Positions 10,859 to 20,479 are shown, counted from the stretch's first letter. The stretch: 64,000 bases of DNA from CAZKNF01 sp964554105 (GCA_964554105.1 CAZKNF010000011.1:6975-70974), one strand, 5' to 3'. The notes: generated by a model not told the origin, from the letters alone. Program-made: numbers and translations.

Positions 10859-12655
10859 ATGGAAACGGCGGTTTCTCGCGTGGGCTTCCCGCGCGTCATA
10901 CTCTTATTGTGTCTCTCGATCGCGGTTGCGCCTCTGTACACACAGGGTTATGCACAGGAGGTGGAGCTGGTCTTTGCCAACTTCGGCCAGGCCGATGAAC
11001 TGTGTTCTGTGGATGACGAGGGGAGCTACTCGTGCATCGATCTGGCTTCCGAGGCGTTTCGCAGCTCCGGTGTGGCGGCGGCGCGACGTGACGGCGGAGA
11101 TTATCTCGACCTTGTCTTCAGTTCTGACTGGGAACCCAACCGCATCTGCTCCGGCCCGTCCGAAGACTCGCTCGTCTGCACAAACATCTCCGAAGATGCG
11201 GCCTCGAGCCGTGACGTGGAGGCGGCGGATTTCAACGACGACGGGCTGACGGATTTTGCGTTTGCCAATCTGGGGCAGCGGAACCAGATCTGCCTTGCAA
11301 CAGCCGGCGGCGGATTTGCCTGCTCCGACCTGAGTACGGCCGTGCGCAACAGCTATGGGCTGGTCGCGGCGGACCTGAACGGTGACGACGCACCTGATCT
11401 TGCCATCAGCAACTTCGGCCAGTCCGCTATGATCTGCCTCAACGATGGCGAGGCGGGTTTCTCCTGCGTCGATGCCGGCACTCCTGCCCGTCCCGGCCAG
11501 CGCATCGCGGCAGCCGATTTCGATCAGGACGGCCATTCGGATCTAGTGATTGCGAACCTCGATCAGCCGAACAGCGTGTGCTTCGGCGATGGGACGGGAG
11601 CCCTCACCTGCGCCGACGTGAGCTCCGCCGGTGAACCCACCGTCGGCGTAACGGCCGCTGATCTCGACGGCGACGGCGCATCCGACGTGGCATTCGCCCA
11701 GTTCGGCGGTTTGAACACGGTTTGCCTGAACGACGGCAGCGGTACCTTCACGTGTTCGAATGTCGACGGCACGATCCGCAACTCGCTGGAGGTGGCGGCG
11801 GCGGATGTAAACGCCGATGATCAGCCCGATCTCGTCTTTGCCGTTCGCGACGGAATCAATCAGGTCTGTCTTGGGGACGGGATCGGCGCGTTCACTTGTA
11901 GTGACATAGGCGTCGAGTTCAGGAGCAGTTCGGCCGTGGCAGCCGTGGTTCACTCGGACGGCACGGCCGACGACGATAGCGCCGGCAAGGATGATGACGG
12001 TGCAAACGACGACGCCACCGTAGCGGATTCGGACAACGACGGTGTCGACGACGGGATCGATGAATGTCCCGGCACGATCATCCCCGAATCCGTTCCGATG
12101 CAGCGGCTCCTTCCGAATCGCTACGCCTTGGCCGGTGACGACGGCTCGTTCGATTCCGGAACGTTAGGGCGCAGCTGGCGCACCGCACACAGCATCACGA
12201 CGTCCGACACGGGCGGATGCTCGTGTGAGCAGATCATCGAAGCAACCGGCGCCAGCAGCGGACATCGAAAATATGGATGCTCCATCGGTGTGATGATGGG
12301 ATGGGTTGCAGGAAAGCGGCCGGCTCCCACCATCGATCAGATGGAGGCGGCGGTTCTTCGCGACAGCGTCGCATCCTTCCACAATCTGGAATCATCGGCC
12401 GTCCTGGAGGGCAACTATCCAAATCCCTTCAACGCCGCGACCGTGATCCGATTCGAGCTCGAGGATGCGAGTCCCGTGTCGCTCGTAGTCTACGACGCGA
12501 CGGGTCGTGAAGTGGACGTGCTGGCCAATGGGGTCTTCGACGCAGGCCTTCACGAAAGGACCTTCAATGCCGACCATTTCCCGAGCGGGGTGTACCTGTA
12601 TCGTCTGGAGACGTCCGGGGCGGTCACGCAGCGGACGATGACGCTCTTGAAGTAG
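10859..12655 (+). CDS. Secreted FG-GAP/VCBS repeat protein with T9SS type A sorting domain
   Basis: A 598-residue exported protein. A signal peptide (about 1-32) ends in YAQ. Residues about 33-365 hold seven repeats of about 48 residues with calcium-type loops such as DLNGDDAPDL and a cysteine pair spaced C-x9-C, predicting a seven-bladed FG-GAP propeller with a disulfide in each blade. An Asp-rich linker with a thrombospondin-3-like loop (DSDNDGVDDGIDECPG) follows, then a module with GCSCEQII, and finally a T9SS type A domain (NYPNPFN ... FPSGVYLYRL). It is probably displayed on or released from the cell surface. The ATG at 10859 is preferred over GTG at 10850. Role unknown; adhesion or glycan binding is possible. 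Confidence 0.88.
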   Translation: METAVSRVGFPRVILLLCLSIAVAPLYTQGYAQEVELVFANFGQADELCSVDDEGSYSCIDLASEAFRSSGVAAARRDGGDYLDLVFSSDWEPNRICSGPSEDSLVCTNISEDAASSRDVEAADFNDDGLTDFAFANLGQRNQICLATAGGGFACSDLSTAVRNSYGLVAADLNGDDAPDLAISNFGQSAMICLNDGEAGFSCVDAGTPARPGQRIAAADFDQDGHSDLVIANLDQPNSVCFGDGTGALTCADVSSAGEPTVGVTAADLDGDGASDVAFAQFGGLNTVCLNDGSGTFTCSNVDGTIRNSLEVAAADVNADDQPDLVFAVRDGINQVCLGDGIGAFTCSDIGVEFRSSSAVAAVVHSDGTADDDSAGKDDDGANDDATVADSDNDGVDDGIDECPGTIIPESVPMQRLLPNRYALAGDDGSFDSGTLGRSWRTAHSITTSDTGGCSCEQIIEATGASSGHRKYGCSIGVMMGWVAGKRPAPTIDQMEAAVLRDSVASFHNLESSAVLEGNYPNPFNAATVIRFELEDASPVSLVVYDATGREVDVLANGVFDAGLHERTFNADHFPSGVYLYRLETSGAVTQRTMTLLK

Positions 12656-12797
12656 GCTGAGGGCGCACAGGTCGTCCACCACGATCGGAGCGCATCCTCA
12701 AATTCGGAGGCTCGGATCGCCGCCGCCTAACGCTGGGCTTAACCTCAGCGGCGCCACAGCCCGGAAGCCGTGTCCGGAGCGGCGCCGCCGCGGAGCG

Positions 12798-13316
12798 TTA
12801 AACGCGTCGCCTATCGGCCATGGCGCGATCGATGCTCGCCGGCCCGGGGCCGTTCGCCGCGAGAAACGCAAAGATGATCGCGAACAACAGGGCAGGCTCG
12901 CCTCCGTTCTCGATCGGGAATCCTCCCTGCGGAAAGTGCGCCATGAAATAGGCAGCGATCATCTCGATAACGAGAATCACGGCTATTGGCTGCGTGAACA
13001 GGCCCAGGACGATGAGAAGGCCGCCGAACGTTTCGAGAACGCCGGCGAGCCCCATCAAAGAGATAAGCTCGACCGGTTCGCCTCCGAGCCAGCCAAAGAG
13101 CTTCTGAACGCCATGCTGCATGAAAAGCAGTCCGGCGCCGATTCGGAGAAGCGCATGCATTCCCGCGGCAATGCCGGAGGTTCGTGCAGTGGTCGCCGTC
13201 GTTCTCCCGGCGGCAGTGTCGCTCCGTGCCGCGGTCGTTTTCGGTTCCGCCGCGGACCGTTCTGATGCCGGCCGGTCCGTTCTTCGCTTATCCGCCTGGT
13301 CTACTCTCTCGGCCAT
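12798..13316 (-). CDS. DoxX family membrane protein
   Basis: A 172-residue inner-membrane protein. A charged, Ala/Thr-rich N-terminus of about 50 residues precedes four hydrophobic helices typical of DoxX/DoxD-like proteins, with LLRIGAGLLFMQHGVQKLFGW at the first and PALLFAIIFAFLAANGPG near the last. The family includes thiosulfate:quinone oxidoreductase subunits and many members of unknown redox role. The start is fixed by an excellent ribosome-binding site (AAGGAGGT) seven bases upstream of the ATG; a longer open frame to 13820 is not supported. Confidence 0.88.
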   Translation of the reverse strand: MAERVDQADKRRTDRPASERSAAEPKTTAARSDTAAGRTTATTARTSGIAAGMHALLRIGAGLLFMQHGVQKLFGWLGGEPVELISLMGLAGVLETFGGLLIVLGLFTQPIAVILVIEMIAAYFMAHFPQGGFPIENGGEPALLFAIIFAFLAANGPGPASIDRAMADRRRV

Positions 13317-13349
13317 ATCGTACCTCCTTTCTGTTCGGGGTGACATTTC

Positions 13350-13365
13350 GGCGAAAATTTCCGCC
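13350..13365. promoter_or_regulatory. Near-perfect dyad upstream of the DoxX-like gene
   Basis: GGCGAAAATTTCCGCC is a 16-base dyad with one mismatched pair, overlapping the smaller palindrome TTTCGGCGAAA. It lies 34-49 bases before the DoxX start codon, where an operator or part of the promoter would sit. Confidence 0.35.
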
Positions 13366-13466
13366 AATATTAATTTTATGACGCAAATCGTCGATTGATT
13401 CGACGGCCCCGAGTGGACCCGGCTGCGCCATCTCATCCATCCCTCTGGAAAGACGCTATAAATGAC

Positions 13467-13500
13467 GAGAGCCCGGCTTCCGTATGGAAACCAGGCTCTC
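13467..13500 (-). terminator. Intrinsic terminator of the RhlE-like helicase gene
   Basis: GAGAGCC (13467-13473) and GGCTCTC (13494-13500) enclose a second stem with a GTAT loop. On the minus strand the two odd positions become G-U pairs, so the hairpin is fully paired, while on the plus strand they are C-A mismatches. It starts 30 bases after the helicase stop. The T tract is weak. Confidence 0.6.
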
Positions 13501-13530
13501 GAAGTCTGGAAACAGGCGAAATCGCAAATG

Positions 13531-14931
13531 TTAGCGCCCTCGGCCCCCGCCGCGGCCGCTGTTTCGCCCGGTATTCCTGGACGAAGCACTATTCCGCCCG
13601 CGTGACGAGCCTCCGCTGCGTCCGTATGACGAACCGTTGTTTCGGCCACCCGAGGAGCGGCCGTTCCGGCTGCCGCCCGACCTGTCGTCTCCACCGGATG
13701 AGTCCGCTGTTTCGGAGACGGCAAATTCCGGATACACCTTTCGTGAAAGCTTGCTTCCCGTGTGACGCTCGATGTCCCGGAGCTGCTTTTGCTCGTCACC
13801 GGCGACGAATGTAATCGCATCGCCGGCGGCTTCGTGGCGCCCGGTGCGGCCGATCCGGTGGATGTAATCCTCCGCCTGATTCGGCGTGTCGAAATTGATC
13901 ACGTGTGTGATGCCGTCGACGTCGATGCCGCGGGCAGCCACGTCCGTGGCCACCATAATGCTGAACCGGCCGCTCTTGAATCCGTCCAGCGCACGCTGGC
14001 GCTGATTCTGGGATCGGTTGGAATGCATCACGGTCGCGTTGAATCCCTGCCGTCCGAGTTTTTTAACGATGCGGTCCGCACGGCGTTTGGTGCGCGAAAA
14101 GACGAGCACGTTCTGAACCGGCTCGGTTTTGAGTACGTGGAAGAGCAGGTCCATCTTTCGTTCCTGTCGCACCATGCACACCTGCTGCATCACGCCTTCG
14201 GCCGGATTCCGGCGCTCGCCCACTTCGATCTGAGCGGGTTTCGTGAGTATCTCGCGTGCGAGATCCCTCACGGCGTTCGGCATGGTTGCCGAGAACAGGA
14301 GGGTCTGACGGGTGTGAGGCGTGTCGGCGACGATCTTCCGGATATCTCGGATGAATCCCATGTCGAACATGCGATCCGCCTCGTCGATGACGAGAACCTC
14401 GACGCCGGACAGGTCGATGGTGCCGCGTTCCATGTGATCTAGAAGGCGTCCCGGCGTAGCCGCGACGACATCTACACCGCGTTTCAGCTGCTTGAATTGT
14501 CCGCCGATGCCGACGCCGCCGTAGACGGCCGTACTGCGCACGTCGACGAATTTCCCGTAGGTCGCTACGGACTCTTCGATCTGGACGGCGAGCTCACGTG
14601 TGGGCACCACGACCAGGGCGCGCACATGACGAAAGTTCGAGCCACCGCGCCGGCCGGAGCCGCTGCGCTGGTTCGATCCGTTATTCTGGTTCGGGCCGTC
14701 ACTCTGGTTTGAACCGTTCCGGGCGTCGTCGCTCGAAGTCAGGCGGTTCAACATCGGTAGTACGAAGGCGGCCGTCTTGCCGGTGCCGGTCTGGGCGCAC
14801 CCGATGAGGTCGCGTCCGGAGACGGCAGGGGGAATAGCCTGCGCCTGAATCTCTGTGGGGGACGAATAGCCGGCTGCGAGGACACCGCGAAGTACGTTGT
14901 CTGCAAGGCCTAGCGATTTAAAAGTCATCAT
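13531..14931 (-). CDS. rhlE: RhlE-like DEAD-box RNA helicase
   Basis: A 466-residue ATP-dependent RNA helicase for RNA remodelling and ribosome assembly. Motifs in order: Q motif (PTEIQAQAIPP), I (AQTGTGKT), Ia (PTRELA), Ib (TPGRLLD), II (DEAD), III (SAT), IV region (LVFSRTK), V (ATDVAARGID) and VI (HRIGRTGR). Between motifs I and Ia lies an unusual Asn/Gly/Ser-rich insertion (about 68-100). The last 65 residues are Arg/Gly/Ser-rich, a typical RNA-binding tail. An in-frame ATG one codon downstream (14928) may be the true start. Confidence 0.93.
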   Translation of the reverse strand: MMTFKSLGLADNVLRGVLAAGYSSPTEIQAQAIPPAVSGRDLIGCAQTGTGKTAAFVLPMLNRLTSSDDARNGSNQSDGPNQNNGSNQRSGSGRRGGSNFRHVRALVVVPTRELAVQIEESVATYGKFVDVRSTAVYGGVGIGGQFKQLKRGVDVVAATPGRLLDHMERGTIDLSGVEVLVIDEADRMFDMGFIRDIRKIVADTPHTRQTLLFSATMPNAVRDLAREILTKPAQIEVGERRNPAEGVMQQVCMVRQERKMDLLFHVLKTEPVQNVLVFSRTKRRADRIVKKLGRQGFNATVMHSNRSQNQRQRALDGFKSGRFSIMVATDVAARGIDVDGITHVINFDTPNQAEDYIHRIGRTGRHEAAGDAITFVAGDEQKQLRDIERHTGSKLSRKVYPEFAVSETADSSGGDDRSGGSRNGRSSGGRNNGSSYGRSGGSSRGRNSASSRNTGRNSGRGGGRGR

Positions 14932-15303
14932 AAAGCATACATGTTGATAGAGGCCTCCCGATAGATGCGGGAAAGCCGAAGTAACGAAAATAAAGCTGTT
15001 CGGGGATTCGCGAGATCGGTGAGAAGCGAAGGCGCCGTGGCCTCAGAGGGCGGTGGCGCGCACCGTGCGGATGGGGGTCCGAGAGGTGGGAACGCAGGCG
15101 CGATGCATTGATCGGCCTGTCGCTTACAACAGGAAAGCCGGCAAATTCCGGATAGCGGTTAAGATGATCCGCGTCCAGTCATTAAGAGAACCGGCAACGG
15201 GGTGTGTTGAGCGGTCCTACGGCGCCCCGCCCGCTTTGTTCTACTCGATCTTCGTCGAGCAAGCGGATCACCCCTTCCGGACGCGAACGCACGGCGTATT
15301 CAC
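14932..15303. other. Intergenic region upstream of the helicase
   Basis: These 372 bases lie between the end of the rhamnose operon and the helicase start, both on the minus strand, so they should hold the helicase promoter and 5' leader. I see no gene and no strong terminator for the rhamnose operon. A long leader would fit a cold-regulated helicase, but nothing specific can be shown. Confidence 0.4.
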
Positions 15304-17496
15304 TCAACGGAGAAACGCCTCGGGCAGGCCGCCATCCACCGTGAGAATCTGCCCCGTCGTACGGCCGAGACGCTCGCCGATCAGCAAAAAGATCGCTTCG
15401 GATTGATGTTCGGGCAGGATCGCCTGGCCCGTGAGGGTCCGCTCGGCGTAAAAGCCGGCCAGTCGGCGGCGCAGGGCGTCGTCGTCTTCCGACTCTTCGA
15501 AGGGGATGTCGTACTTGGTGAGCGAGGCGATGACCCTGTCTCGAGGAAACATAGCGCTGCCCTCGACCACCGTCGCGGGGGCGATGCCGTTGACTCGGAC
15601 GAGCGGCGCCAGATCTATCGCGAGCTCGCGGATGAGGTGGTTGGCTGCCGCTTTGCTGGTGTCGTAGGCGAAGCTCCCCTTCTTTGCTACCGTCCCGTTG
15701 ACGCTTGTGGTAATGACGATGCTGCCCGTGAGCCCCTGTACTCGGAAGACGTTCGCCGCCTGGTCCGCGACGATGTATGGCCCGGTCGCATTTACCGCGT
15801 AGGTCTTGGCCCAGTCCTCGTCGGCAATGCGTCCCTCCACATCCGGACTTACGTAGAGTCCGGCCGTGACGACGACGTGGTCGAGTCCTCCGTAGGCGAG
15901 CATCACCTCTCGCAGCGTCGAAGCGACGGACGCGCGATCCGTGATGTCACACGACAGGCCCACGGCGTCTCCACAATTCGAAATGCCGGATCCGGCCACC
16001 CCGATCCCCATGCCGACGCGGTCCAAAATCCCGTTCGTCGTCTCCTGCGCGGTGTCTTCATTCAGATCGAGAGCGGCTACGACGGCGCCCTCGTCGACGA
16101 GTCTCCCGGCAATTTTCTTTCCGATGCCGCTGCCCGCGCCGACGACCGCCACGATGCGGCGAGACAGCTCCTTCTCCGGAGGCATCCGCTTCAGCTTCGC
16201 CTCCTCCAACTTCCAGTATTCGATATCGAACGCTTCCTGTCGGGGCAGCGCGGTGTACGTCGAAGCGGCCTCGGCGCCGCGCATGACGGCGACGGCGGCG
16301 GTATAAAATTCGGCGGTCACCCGGCTTTCACTTTTGGTCTTGCCCCATGCGATCATTCCGAGGCCGGGTATCAGGATAACGGTCGGGTTCGTCACGCGCA
16401 TGGCGGGGGAATCCGGGTACCTGTGCTCCTGATAGTAGACTTCGTAATCCTCTCCGTACGCCTCAAGATCGGCCGTAAGCTTTTTCTTGAGATCGTCGAG
16501 GTTTTCGGTGCCCGGATTCCAGTCGACGTATAGCGGCTTGATTTTCGTCCGCAGGAAGTGATCGGGGCAGGAGGTCCCCAGCTCGGCGAGGCGGTTCGCG
16601 TCTTTCGAGTTGACGAATCTCAGCGTGGCCTCGTCGTCCTGAATCGTGCCGATGAATCGCTTTTCGACACTGACGCGGCCGCGGAGCCACGGCAGAATCG
16701 CTGCCAGCGCGTCGCGCCGTTCGTCCTCCGGAAGGCTCTCGTACTTCGCACCTCCGAATTCGTATGCATCCGCTCCTCGTTCCGCCAGGTAGGCCGCCGC
16801 GCGTTCGATGAGGGCGAGACTGAGCAGATAGCACTCTTTGTCGTCATCCGCCCAATTGATGAGGCCGTGACCACCGAGGATCACTCCCTTCGCGTCCGGA
16901 TGCTGGCGGCACACCTCTTGAAGCTGCAGTCCCAGCTCGAACCCCGGCCTCTGCCAATCGACCCAGATGACTTCGTCACCGTAAATCTCCTGCGTCAGCT
17001 CGGGGCCGTTCGCCGCGGTGGCGACGGCAATGCAGGCGACCGGATGCGTGTGGTCGACGTGTTTGAACGGTACGAAGGCGTGGAGCGGCGTGTCGATCGA
17101 CGGAGCGCGCGTGTTGAGGTTGAACGTGCAGTGCGGATACATGCCTACCATGGCATCTTCCGCCGGAGTCTTCGGTCCCCGGTCATTCGCCTCGGCGTAA
17201 ATATCCTGAAGCTGCATCAGCTTATCCTGGTACAGCGATGCGAAATTGACCTTCTCGGCGGTCCGCAGGTCCCCACCCGATCCTTTCACCCATAACACCT
17301 CCACGTCACCGCCCGTCAGCGGGTCCTTTTCCACGAGTTTTGAGGACGTATTGCCGCCTCCCGTGTTGGTGATGCGCCAGTCGGCGCCCAGGATGTTCGA
17401 CCGGTACACCAGCCGCGCCAGCGGATCGAGTCCGTCCGCGACGTCATCCTCCCAGAGATTCTCTACGTGCTCGAATTCCGTCGTAATCAACTCCAT
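15304..17496 (-). CDS. rhaEW: Bifunctional L-rhamnulose-1-phosphate aldolase / L-lactaldehyde dehydrogenase
   Basis: A 730-residue cytoplasmic fusion enzyme. The N-terminal half (about 20-420) is a class II aldolase/adducin domain with GGGNTSSK, a metal-binding HTHP region and GGHGLINW; it should split rhamnulose-1-phosphate into dihydroxyacetone phosphate and L-lactaldehyde. The C-terminal part (about 430-730) is a short-chain dehydrogenase with GAGSGIGKKI, NATGPY and catalytic YDTSK, expected to oxidise lactaldehyde to lactate. This matches the RhaEW/YuxG arrangement. It is the last gene of the long minus-strand run, 69 bases after rhaB. The fusion replaces the RhaD/FucO pair of enterobacteria. 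Confidence 0.93.
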   Translation of the reverse strand: MELITTEFEHVENLWEDDVADGLDPLARLVYRSNILGADWRITNTGGGNTSSKLVEKDPLTGGDVEVLWVKGSGGDLRTAEKVNFASLYQDKLMQLQDIYAEANDRGPKTPAEDAMVGMYPHCTFNLNTRAPSIDTPLHAFVPFKHVDHTHPVACIAVATAANGPELTQEIYGDEVIWVDWQRPGFELGLQLQEVCRQHPDAKGVILGGHGLINWADDDKECYLLSLALIERAAAYLAERGADAYEFGGAKYESLPEDERRDALAAILPWLRGRVSVEKRFIGTIQDDEATLRFVNSKDANRLAELGTSCPDHFLRTKIKPLYVDWNPGTENLDDLKKKLTADLEAYGEDYEVYYQEHRYPDSPAMRVTNPTVILIPGLGMIAWGKTKSESRVTAEFYTAAVAVMRGAEAASTYTALPRQEAFDIEYWKLEEAKLKRMPPEKELSRRIVAVVGAGSGIGKKIAGRLVDEGAVVAALDLNEDTAQETTNGILDRVGMGIGVAGSGISNCGDAVGLSCDITDRASVASTLREVMLAYGGLDHVVVTAGLYVSPDVEGRIADEDWAKTYAVNATGPYIVADQAANVFRVQGLTGSIVITTSVNGTVAKKGSFAYDTSKAAANHLIRELAIDLAPLVRVNGIAPATVVEGSAMFPRDRVIASLTKYDIPFEESEDDDALRRRLAGFYAERTLTGQAILPEHQSEAIFLLIGERLGRTTGQILTVDGGLPEAFLR

Positions 17497-17565
17497 TGCG
17501 TCGTATATGTATTAGGATTGAGTCTGATGAATGCCGGAACTGAATGCGCCCGCGTGCCCGGCGAA

Positions 17566-19062
17566 TCAAGGTACGGTGCGGCCAGTGGTGGCGGCTTGAA
17601 AAGCGGCCTCGTGTTCGTTCCAATAATCCGGAGCGTTCGGCCGGTATACCTGCAAATCAAAGGACCGCGCGACCAGCGCGCGCAGGGCGGCCACGTCGGG
17701 CAGATCCCCTGCAGCAATCGCCTGGATACCCAGATTTCCCACAACCGTGCCCTCTACGGGTCCGGCGATGACCTTTCGCTGCAGCGCGTCGGCCGTCATT
17801 TGACACAACAGACTGTTGTGTACGCCGCCGCCGACGATGTGGAGGCGGTCGATTCGCGATCCGACCACCGTTTCCAGCTCCCGGAAGACCTGTCGATATC
17901 TAAATGCAAGGCTCTCGAGAATACATCGCGTGATCCATCCCACGTCCTCGCGTGCTTTCTGTTCGGATTCGCGCAGGAAATCAGCAATGCGGGACGGCAT
18001 GTCGCCGGGCGCCAGGAAGCGGGCGTCGTCGGGGTCGATCCAGGCCTGCGCCGGCCCCTGCGCCTCCGCCTGCCGGACCAGCTCCGCATAGTCGTACTCG
18101 TCGCCGAGGTCGGCCCAGCGGCGGCGACACGTCTGCAGCAGCCACAGTCCGGAGATATTCTTCAGTAGACGCGTCGTCCCGTCGACGCCCCCCTCGTTCG
18201 TGAAGTTGCCGGCGAGCGCGGCCTCGCTTACCAGCGGCTCGTCGAGCTCAACGCCCATCAGAGACCAGCTCCCTGAGCTGAGGTATGCCCAGTGTCCGTT
18301 TGTCGCCGGCACCGCCGCGACGGCGGCAGCCGTATCGTGGGTCGCGCCGGCAAATATCGGCGGTGCGCCGCTCATCCCCGCTTCCTCGGCGAGCTCGGAC
18401 GAGAGCGGCCCCAGACGTGCGCCCGGCTCTACGATCTCTGAAAAGAGGCCTCGGGGGAATCCGAACGCGTCGATCAGTTCCCACGACCACGCGCGCCGGT
18501 CCGGGTCGGCGAGCTGCGTCGTGGAGGCGACGGTAAACTCCGTCTTCGCCACACCGGACAGCAGATAGAGGAGATAGGTAGGGATCATGAGCATCCGGTC
18601 GGCGACGTCCAGCAGATTCGTCCGGCGGCGCCGCTCTGCCAGCAGCTGGTAGAGCGTGTTGATCTGCATGAACTGGATGCCGGTGTGCTGATAGATGCGC
18701 TCGCGCGGAACGGTTCGAAACGCTTCCTCCATGACGCCGTTCGTCCGCTCGGAGCGATAATGGTACGGATAGCCGAGAAGCCGGCCGTCCGAATCGACGA
18801 GAACGTAGTCCACGGCCCACGTATCGACTCCGATCCCGTCGAAGTGCCGGCCGCACGTGGTGACGGCCTGCATGAGGCCCCTCTTCATCTCTTCGAAAAT
18901 GGCCAGGATGTCCCAGAACCACTCGCCGCGGACGCTCACCCGATGGCTCGGAAATCGGTACACTTCCTGCAGTGCGAGCCGGTCGCGTTCGAACGTACCG
19001 ACGACGCAGCGGCCGCTCTCCGCTCCCAGGTCGAAGGCGATATATTTCCGGGAGGGATTCAT
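17566..19062 (-). CDS. rhaB: Rhamnulokinase
   Basis: A 498-residue FGGY-family sugar kinase that phosphorylates L-rhamnulose at O1. The N-terminal half begins AFDLGAESGRCVVG (phosphate loop) and contains GVDTWAVDYVLVD, with the catalytic Asp; the C-terminal half has GATHDTAAAVAAVP, YLSSGSWSLMGVEL and the ATP-binding VGGGVHNSLLCQ. These match RhaB rather than xylulokinase or glycerol kinase. The ATG at 19062 is chosen since upstream sequence overlaps rhaI and does not resemble the family. It lies 16 bases after rhaI, so the two are co-transcribed. Confidence 0.95.
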   Translation of the reverse strand: MNPSRKYIAFDLGAESGRCVVGTFERDRLALQEVYRFPSHRVSVRGEWFWDILAIFEEMKRGLMQAVTTCGRHFDGIGVDTWAVDYVLVDSDGRLLGYPYHYRSERTNGVMEEAFRTVPRERIYQHTGIQFMQINTLYQLLAERRRRTNLLDVADRMLMIPTYLLYLLSGVAKTEFTVASTTQLADPDRRAWSWELIDAFGFPRGLFSEIVEPGARLGPLSSELAEEAGMSGAPPIFAGATHDTAAAVAAVPATNGHWAYLSSGSWSLMGVELDEPLVSEAALAGNFTNEGGVDGTTRLLKNISGLWLLQTCRRRWADLGDEYDYAELVRQAEAQGPAQAWIDPDDARFLAPGDMPSRIADFLRESEQKAREDVGWITRCILESLAFRYRQVFRELETVVGSRIDRLHIVGGGVHNSLLCQMTADALQRKVIAGPVEGTVVGNLGIQAIAAGDLPDVAALRALVARSFDLQVYRPNAPDYWNEHEAAFQAATTGRTVP

Positions 19063-19078
19063 GCGCTTTCGTCGAGGA

Positions 19079-20362
19079 TCACAGGCTTTGCGGCGGGACG
19101 TAGTCGCTTCCGGAGCGCGCGGCCGCCATTTCTTCGCGGTAGCCGGAGGCTCGGAACGAGGCGATCGGATCGACGGCGGCGCCGCGGCGCTGACGTGCCT
19201 CGGCGACGAGCGCACCCGCATCCATTTCGTACGCCGCTTTCAGCGTCCGCTCCGCCATGACGACGTCGTTCGTGCGTTGATGTACTCCGAGGGCTTCACG
19301 ATCGACCAGTAGTGCCTTCGCATACGCAAGCTGCAGCTCGTGAACGGTCTGCAGCATGGCCTCGAGAGGATCTTTGAGGTTGTGGCTCTGGTCGATCATG
19401 TAGTCGGGAGCAAACCCCTCGACCTCTTCGGCCGCCGCATCGACGAGCTCATTGAAGACGAGGAAGAGCTGATACGGTTTGATGGATCCGGTCGTCAGAT
19501 CGTCATCCCCATACTTGCTGTCGTTGAAGTGAAACCCGCCCAGCCGTCCGGCGGAGATCAGCCGCGCGACGACGAGCTCGACGTTCGTATTCGGAAGATG
19601 GTGTCCCAGGTCGACGAGACACATAGCCCGGGGTCCGAGCGCCTGCGCGAGCATGAGGGACGAGCCCCAGTCCTGAACGACGGTCGCGTAAAAGGCGGGT
19701 TCGTACGGTTTGTGCTCGGTGTACATCCGCCAACCGTCCGGGAGGGCCTCGTAGACGCGATGGAGGCTGTCGAGCACCCGATCGAAGCTCTTGCGGAGGT
19801 GCATCTGCCCGGGAAAGCTACTGCCGTCCGCGAGCCAGATCGTGATCGCTGTCGACCCGAGCGCCTGCCCAAGCTCCAGGACGTGCAGATGATGTTCGAC
19901 CGCCTGGCGCCGCACCGCCGGATCGGTGTGGCTGAACGAGCCGAATTTATAGCTGAGTTCCTGCCCGGGCTGATCCTGAAAGGTATTGGAGTTCATCGCA
20001 TCGAAGCCCAGACCGATGGCTTCGGCATGGTCCCGCAGTGTTGCCGGGTCGTCCGGTTCATCCCACGGGATGTGGAGCGAGACGCGCGGCGTGGCGCCGG
20101 TAAGCTGATGAATCACCGCGATGTCGTCCATCTTCTCGTACACGTTCCGCGGCTCGCCCTTGCCGGGGAAACGGCCGAAGCGCGTGCCGCCGGTGCCGAG
20201 CGCCCACGACGGTACGGCGACCTCGAAGGTTTGAATTCCGGCGATGATTTCTTCGACGTCCAATCCTATGCGGCTCAGCCGATCGGCGGCGTGTTCGAAA
20301 TCGCGCGCTTGCGGCAATTCGCGCGCACGGTTGTGCGATTCGATACGATTTGGATCAAGCAT
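19079..20362 (-). CDS. rhaI: L-rhamnose isomerase (RhaI type)
   Basis: A 427-residue TIM-barrel isomerase that converts L-rhamnose to L-rhamnulose. It belongs to the RhaI type found in Pseudomonas stutzeri and Gram-positives, not the enterobacterial RhaA. Metal-binding and catalytic stretches are visible: TEHKPYEPAFY, CLVDLGHHLPNTN and FHFNDSKYGDDD, which carry the Glu, Asp and His ligands, and MIDQSHNLKDP with another Asp. The start at 20362 (MLDPNRIESHN) fits the family; an upstream ATG at 20404 is possible. It is preceded by 117 bases after the MetE-like gene and followed closely by rhaB. Confidence 0.93.
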   Translation of the reverse strand: MLDPNRIESHNRARELPQARDFEHAADRLSRIGLDVEEIIAGIQTFEVAVPSWALGTGGTRFGRFPGKGEPRNVYEKMDDIAVIHQLTGATPRVSLHIPWDEPDDPATLRDHAEAIGLGFDAMNSNTFQDQPGQELSYKFGSFSHTDPAVRRQAVEHHLHVLELGQALGSTAITIWLADGSSFPGQMHLRKSFDRVLDSLHRVYEALPDGWRMYTEHKPYEPAFYATVVQDWGSSLMLAQALGPRAMCLVDLGHHLPNTNVELVVARLISAGRLGGFHFNDSKYGDDDLTTGSIKPYQLFLVFNELVDAAAEEVEGFAPDYMIDQSHNLKDPLEAMLQTVHELQLAYAKALLVDREALGVHQRTNDVVMAERTLKAAYEMDAGALVAEARQRRGAAVDPIASFRASGYREEMAAARSGSDYVPPQSL

Positions 20363-20479
20363 TCTGTGCAGGCTGTCCGATGTCGATGTCACGCGTCTCC
20401 GCATCCGGTCGTCGAATGCCGGGGACGTACGTCGCCACGTACGGATAGGCGCCGCTGTCCCGGGCTGCTGGACGAGGAA

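Noticed and set aside
12656..12797. GC-rich inverted repeats between two genes
   Set aside because: Short arms such as CGCTG/CAGCG occur, but without a T tract or strong stem; this is expected by chance in GC-rich DNA.
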